DNA of 64,000 nucleotides from Selenomonas sp. ND2010 (lineage in GTDB: Bacteria > Bacillota > Negativicutes > Selenomonadales > Selenomonadaceae), in the NCBI RefSeq assembly GCF_000702005.1, contig NZ_KL370848.1, forward strand, positions 72,901 to 136,900. The letters are read 5' to 3'. The notes beneath the pieces were generated by a model. That model was not told the origin of the DNA and searched no databases. It saw nothing but the letters and a program-made list of their open reading frames with translations. A program made the translations under genes and the position numbers. Below are positions 61,207 to 64,000 of this stretch, piece by piece. The first letter of the stretch is position 1, and every line of letters begins with the position of its first letter.

Positions 61207-64000
61207 TTAACGATGCGCAAACAATTCCCGGACTTCCTCTTCACTGAGCTTAGACAGGAAATTCTCACCCGGCTGTATCATCTGATCGATAAGGGATTTT
61301 TTCTTTTCCTGGAGCTCGTAGATTTTTTCTTCTACGGTCCCCTTGGTAATAAATTTCAAAACCTGAACGTTATTCTTTTGCCCTAAGCGATAAGCACGAT
61401 CCGTCGCCTGATCCTCCACGGCGGGATTCCACCAAGGATCAAAATGGATGACCATATCCGCACCGGTGAGATTCAGCCCCGTGCCGCCAGCCTTGAGGGA
61501 AATCAAAAATACAGGCATATTTCCCTCATTAAACAACTTCACCAAGCGAATGCGCTCGAGTGCCGGCGTCGATCCATCAAGATAATAATAGGGAATCCCC
61601 AGAACCTTCAAGCGCTGACCGATGTGTTCCAGCATTGTCGTAAACTGGGAAAACACCAAAATCCGATGACCGCCTTCTACCGCTTCGCCTACGACCTCTT
61701 CCAGCATATCGAGTTTTCCCGAACCACCTTCATAGCCATCAAGAAACATCGCCGGGTCGCAGGCAATCTGCCGCAGTCTCGTCAAAATAGCCAAAATCTT
61801 AATCCGATTATCCCCAAAACCATTCTGCCGCAGTTCCGCCGCAAACTCCCGCTGACTGCGGACAAACCAGGCCTGGTAGACCTTCTCCTGCTTGGGAGTC
61901 ATCTCGCTTAGCATCTTGCGCTCGACTTTATCCGGCAGCTCCGTTAAAACATCCTTTTTCATACGCCGCAGGATAAACGGCATGACATGGCGCTTGAGAT
62001 CATTCAGCGACCGCTCATCCTGTTCACGGACAATCGGCGTCTCATACCGATCCTTGAATTTCTTATGGGTAAGCAAATAGCCCGGCATCAAAAAATCAAA
62101 AATCGACCAAAGTTCCGTAAGCGTATTCTCAATGGGCGTTCCCGTCAACGCAAAATAACCGCCAGTCTTGATCTTTTTGACGGCCCGGGCATTCTGGGTG
62201 GTAGGATTTTTGATATGCTGCGCCTCATCGAGGAAAGTATAACGGAACTTGATTTTCTCATAGAGCTTGATATCCCGCTTCAACATGTTATACGTAGTGA
62301 CCAGCACATCATAGCCGCTATCGGCACCGGCCAAAATGTTTTCGCGCTGCTCCTTGGTGCCAGCTACAGCTTCCGCCTTCAACGCCGGAGCAAACCGCTG
62401 GATTTCATCAAGCCAATTATACATGAGCGAAGTCGGTGCCACGACCAGCGACGGCAACTGCTGCTCAGCCTTTTTCGACAACAGGAACGCAATGACCTGC
62501 AGCGTCTTACCCAGTCCCATGTCATCGGCTAGGATTCCCCCCAAATGATAGTCTGCCAGCGTGGATAACCAGTTGAACCCAGTCACCTGATAATCGCGCA
62601 GCACCCCCTTGAGGCTTTCCGGCACATCATACTCGGCTTCCTCCGGGCGGCGGATATCCCGCACAATCTTGCGGAACTTACGGCTGCGCTCCAGTCGCAA
62701 ATTCTCATCTTCCCGCACCAATTCGTCCAAATACATCGCATGGGAAAGCGGCAGTTCCACCGTAGCGCCATCCGTTGCATTCGCCCGGGTAATGCCGACA
62801 TTTTCCACAAAATCCGCCACAGCCTGCATCTGCTGCTCTTCCAGTGTGACAAAAGTCTTGTCCTTCAACCGATGATACCGTCGTTTGGCACGATAGGAAT
62901 CCAAAATATCCATGAGCTCAGAAAAATCCAAATCCTTCATATTGAAGGTGACTTCCAGCAAATCCATATCGTTGACACTCACGCCAGCCGATACCTTTGG
63001 CATCGGGCGAACGGGCCGCTTTACGAAACTGTCTTCATAGAATACATCGACCCAATCCGGCAGCGTCGGCAACTCTTCGGTCAGGAATTCGTAGCTTTTT
63101 TCCTCGTTCCGCTGAACCAACTGGTCCCGTTCCTGAACAAAACCATAATATGCCAGCCGGGTCATGATTTCCTGTTCCCCGCGTGCATCCCGCACCAAAC
63201 GACGGCCATCGCGAAGTGGCGGCTCCGCCGTCACCAGCGGATTAAACCTGGCGTCGCCATAACAGAGCATCGGACGAACGGCCACACCATCGCCAGCATA
63301 GTCCAGGAAAAGCTCTGCCGTCAGCGGCTGAAGCATATACTGTTCCAAAAATTTCGGGTCAACCTCAACCTCTGCCGCTTTTTCCAGCCGTGGCAGCACC
63401 TCACTAAAAAAGCGCCCCATCTCCGAACGCGGCACCTCAATCCGCGAAGTCGTCCGGAAGGACTGCCATAAAGGCTTCACCGCCCGGGCAAACTTAGCCG
63501 TCACCACATACACATACTGGTTTTGATACAGATACCGGCAATCTTCATCCAACGGCATCAAATCCTCCGTCTCGAGGCTCACCACTCCCCGTCCACTCTT
63601 ATCACGGATGCTCACGGCCACGGGCGGTTCTGACTGACTTCCCCGGACATCGCCGATTTCCGCACCATTTATGCGCATTTCAAAGGGCGTATCTCCCATA
63701 ATCGCCAAAAATCTTCCGAGATTATCTGGCGACAGTTTAAACTGCTTCTGCTCAAAAATGTAGCTGTGAAAACCAGAATAGTAGTAGCTCCGATCCGGCC
63801 CATGTACCAACACATCCTGCTCGAGCCGATGCGCATCGCCAAGCATTTGATACAATTTTTCCGATACCGGATCGGCCCAACGGATATCCGAAAGGTCCAC
63901 TTCGGCATTGCGGCCCAGCGGCCAGCTGCTTCCCTTTTCCATTTCACGCAGGAACGTCAGTACATCCCGGATAATATAAAGCCGGTCAATACCAAAGCGA
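61207..64000 (-). CDS. SNF2-family helicase (partial, N-terminus beyond window)
   Basis: A frame of at least 930 residues. The in-frame ATG at 63942 is probably not the start, because the frame stays open to the window edge and encodes plausible protein (RFGIDRLYIIRDVLTFLRE). The visible part has a bacterial SNF2-associated region, then the helicase core: Walker A GILADDMGLGKTLQVIAF, FLDEAQHIKNPTTQ (DEAQ box), ALTGTPIENTLTELWSIFDF, and C-terminal HFDPWWNPAVEDQATDRAYRLGQ. A SWIM zinc finger often precedes such proteins and would lie outside. Probable roles are remodelling of protein-DNA complexes in repair or transcription (RapA-like). No restriction or defence genes are adjacent. Confidence 0.9.
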   Translation of the reverse strand, partial: RFGIDRLYIIRDVLTFLREMEKGSSWPLGRNAEVDLSDIRWADPVSEKLYQMLGDAHRLEQDVLVHGPDRSYYYSGFHSYIFEQKQFKLSPDNLGRFLAIMGDTPFEMRINGAEIGDVRGSQSEPPVAVSIRDKSGRGVVSLETEDLMPLDEDCRYLYQNQYVYVVTAKFARAVKPLWQSFRTTSRIEVPRSEMGRFFSEVLPRLEKAAEVEVDPKFLEQYMLQPLTAELFLDYAGDGVAVRPMLCYGDARFNPLVTAEPPLRDGRRLVRDARGEQEIMTRLAYYGFVQERDQLVQRNEEKSYEFLTEELPTLPDWVDVFYEDSFVKRPVRPMPKVSAGVSVNDMDLLEVTFNMKDLDFSELMDILDSYRAKRRYHRLKDKTFVTLEEQQMQAVADFVENVGITRANATDGATVELPLSHAMYLDELVREDENLRLERSRKFRKIVRDIRRPEEAEYDVPESLKGVLRDYQVTGFNWLSTLADYHLGGILADDMGLGKTLQVIAFLLSKKAEQQLPSLVVAPTSLMYNWLDEIQRFAPALKAEAVAGTKEQRENILAGADSGYDVLVTTYNMLKRDIKLYEKIKFRYTFLDEAQHIKNPTTQNARAVKKIKTGGYFALTGTPIENTLTELWSIFDFLMPGYLLTHKKFKDRYETPIVREQDERSLNDLKRHVMPFILRRMKKDVLTELPDKVERKMLSEMTPKQEKVYQAWFVRSQREFAAELRQNGFGDNRIKILAILTRLRQIACDPAMFLDGYEGGSGKLDMLEEVVGEAVEGGHRILVFSQFTTMLEHIGQRLKVLGIPYYYLDGSTPALERIRLVKLFNEGNMPVFLISLKAGGTGLNLTGADMVIHFDPWWNPAVEDQATDRAYRLGQKNNVQVLKFITKGTVEEKIYELQEKKKSLIDQMIQPGENFLSKLSEEEVRELFAHR

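Overview
The window comes from the chromosome of an anaerobic bacterium of the Negativicutes, most likely the Selenomonadaceae (a Selenomonas- or Mitsuokella-like organism). These are Firmicutes that keep an outer membrane with LPS. The evidence is the combination of a complete lipid A/Kdo/Lpt/Bam/Tam/Mla gene set with Firmicutes-type housekeeping genes, GC-moderate coding sequence, strong AGGAGG ribosome binding sites, and a minimal Mla system whose MlaD ends in a beta-barrel-like segment, as known from Veillonella. The genus is inference. No mobile element, tRNA, rRNA or CRISPR array was found.

Region 1 (1-9.1 kb): an orphan enhancer-binding-type regulator lacking the sigma-54 contact loop, followed by trmB and ftsW; then a two-gene operon of a large PAS/GGDEF/EAL protein and a membrane acyltransferase; then a small three-helix membrane protein. 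Region 2 (9.1-16.5 kb): the full F-type ATP synthase operon (atpIBEFHAGDC), with a sigma-70 promoter and operator-like palindromes in its leader, preceded by atpZ. Its c subunit carries two carboxylates (Asp29 and Glu62). Region 3 (16.5-18.9 kb): wecB and wecA for undecaprenyl-linked glycan initiation.

Region 4 (18.9-55.0 kb) is the core: about 36 kb of same-strand genes for building the outer envelope. Read in transcription order it runs mlaE-mlaF-mlaD, tolC, tamB, a sigma-70 family factor, a single-span membrane protein, bamA, an unassigned outer-membrane protein, three OmpH/Skp-like genes, lpxD, a lipid A acyltransferase, lpxC, fabZ, lpxA, lpxI, lpxB, msbA, a waaA-lpxK fusion, kdsB, kdsA, kdsD, kdsC, a second acyltransferase, lptC, lptA, lptB, lptG, a DUF3084 coiled-coil protein, a YqgF-like protein and a dCMP deaminase. 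Together these make Kdo2-lipid A, flip it (MsbA), carry it across the periplasm (Lpt), assemble beta-barrels (BamA plus OmpH chaperones) and move phospholipid (Mla, TamB). Internal promoters before ompH, the acyltransferase/lpxC genes and lpxB, and internal terminators, divide the cluster into several overlapping transcription units. LptD, LptE, a second Lpt permease, MlaA/B/C, Bam lipoproteins and Lol genes are not in the window.

Region 5 (55-64 kb): rnhA, ubiX, serS, a proline-rich membrane protein, meso-diaminopimelate dehydrogenase, a DUF896 protein behind a long inverted repeat, a 6S RNA gene (minus strand, sharing a terminator with the DUF896 gene), a small protein of unknown function, and a SNF2-family helicase that runs off the right edge.

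The best candidates for something under-described are the sigma factor/single-span protein pair inside the envelope cluster, the beta-barrel protein next to bamA, the GGDEF/EAL-acyltransferase operon and the Asp/Glu two-carboxylate c subunit.
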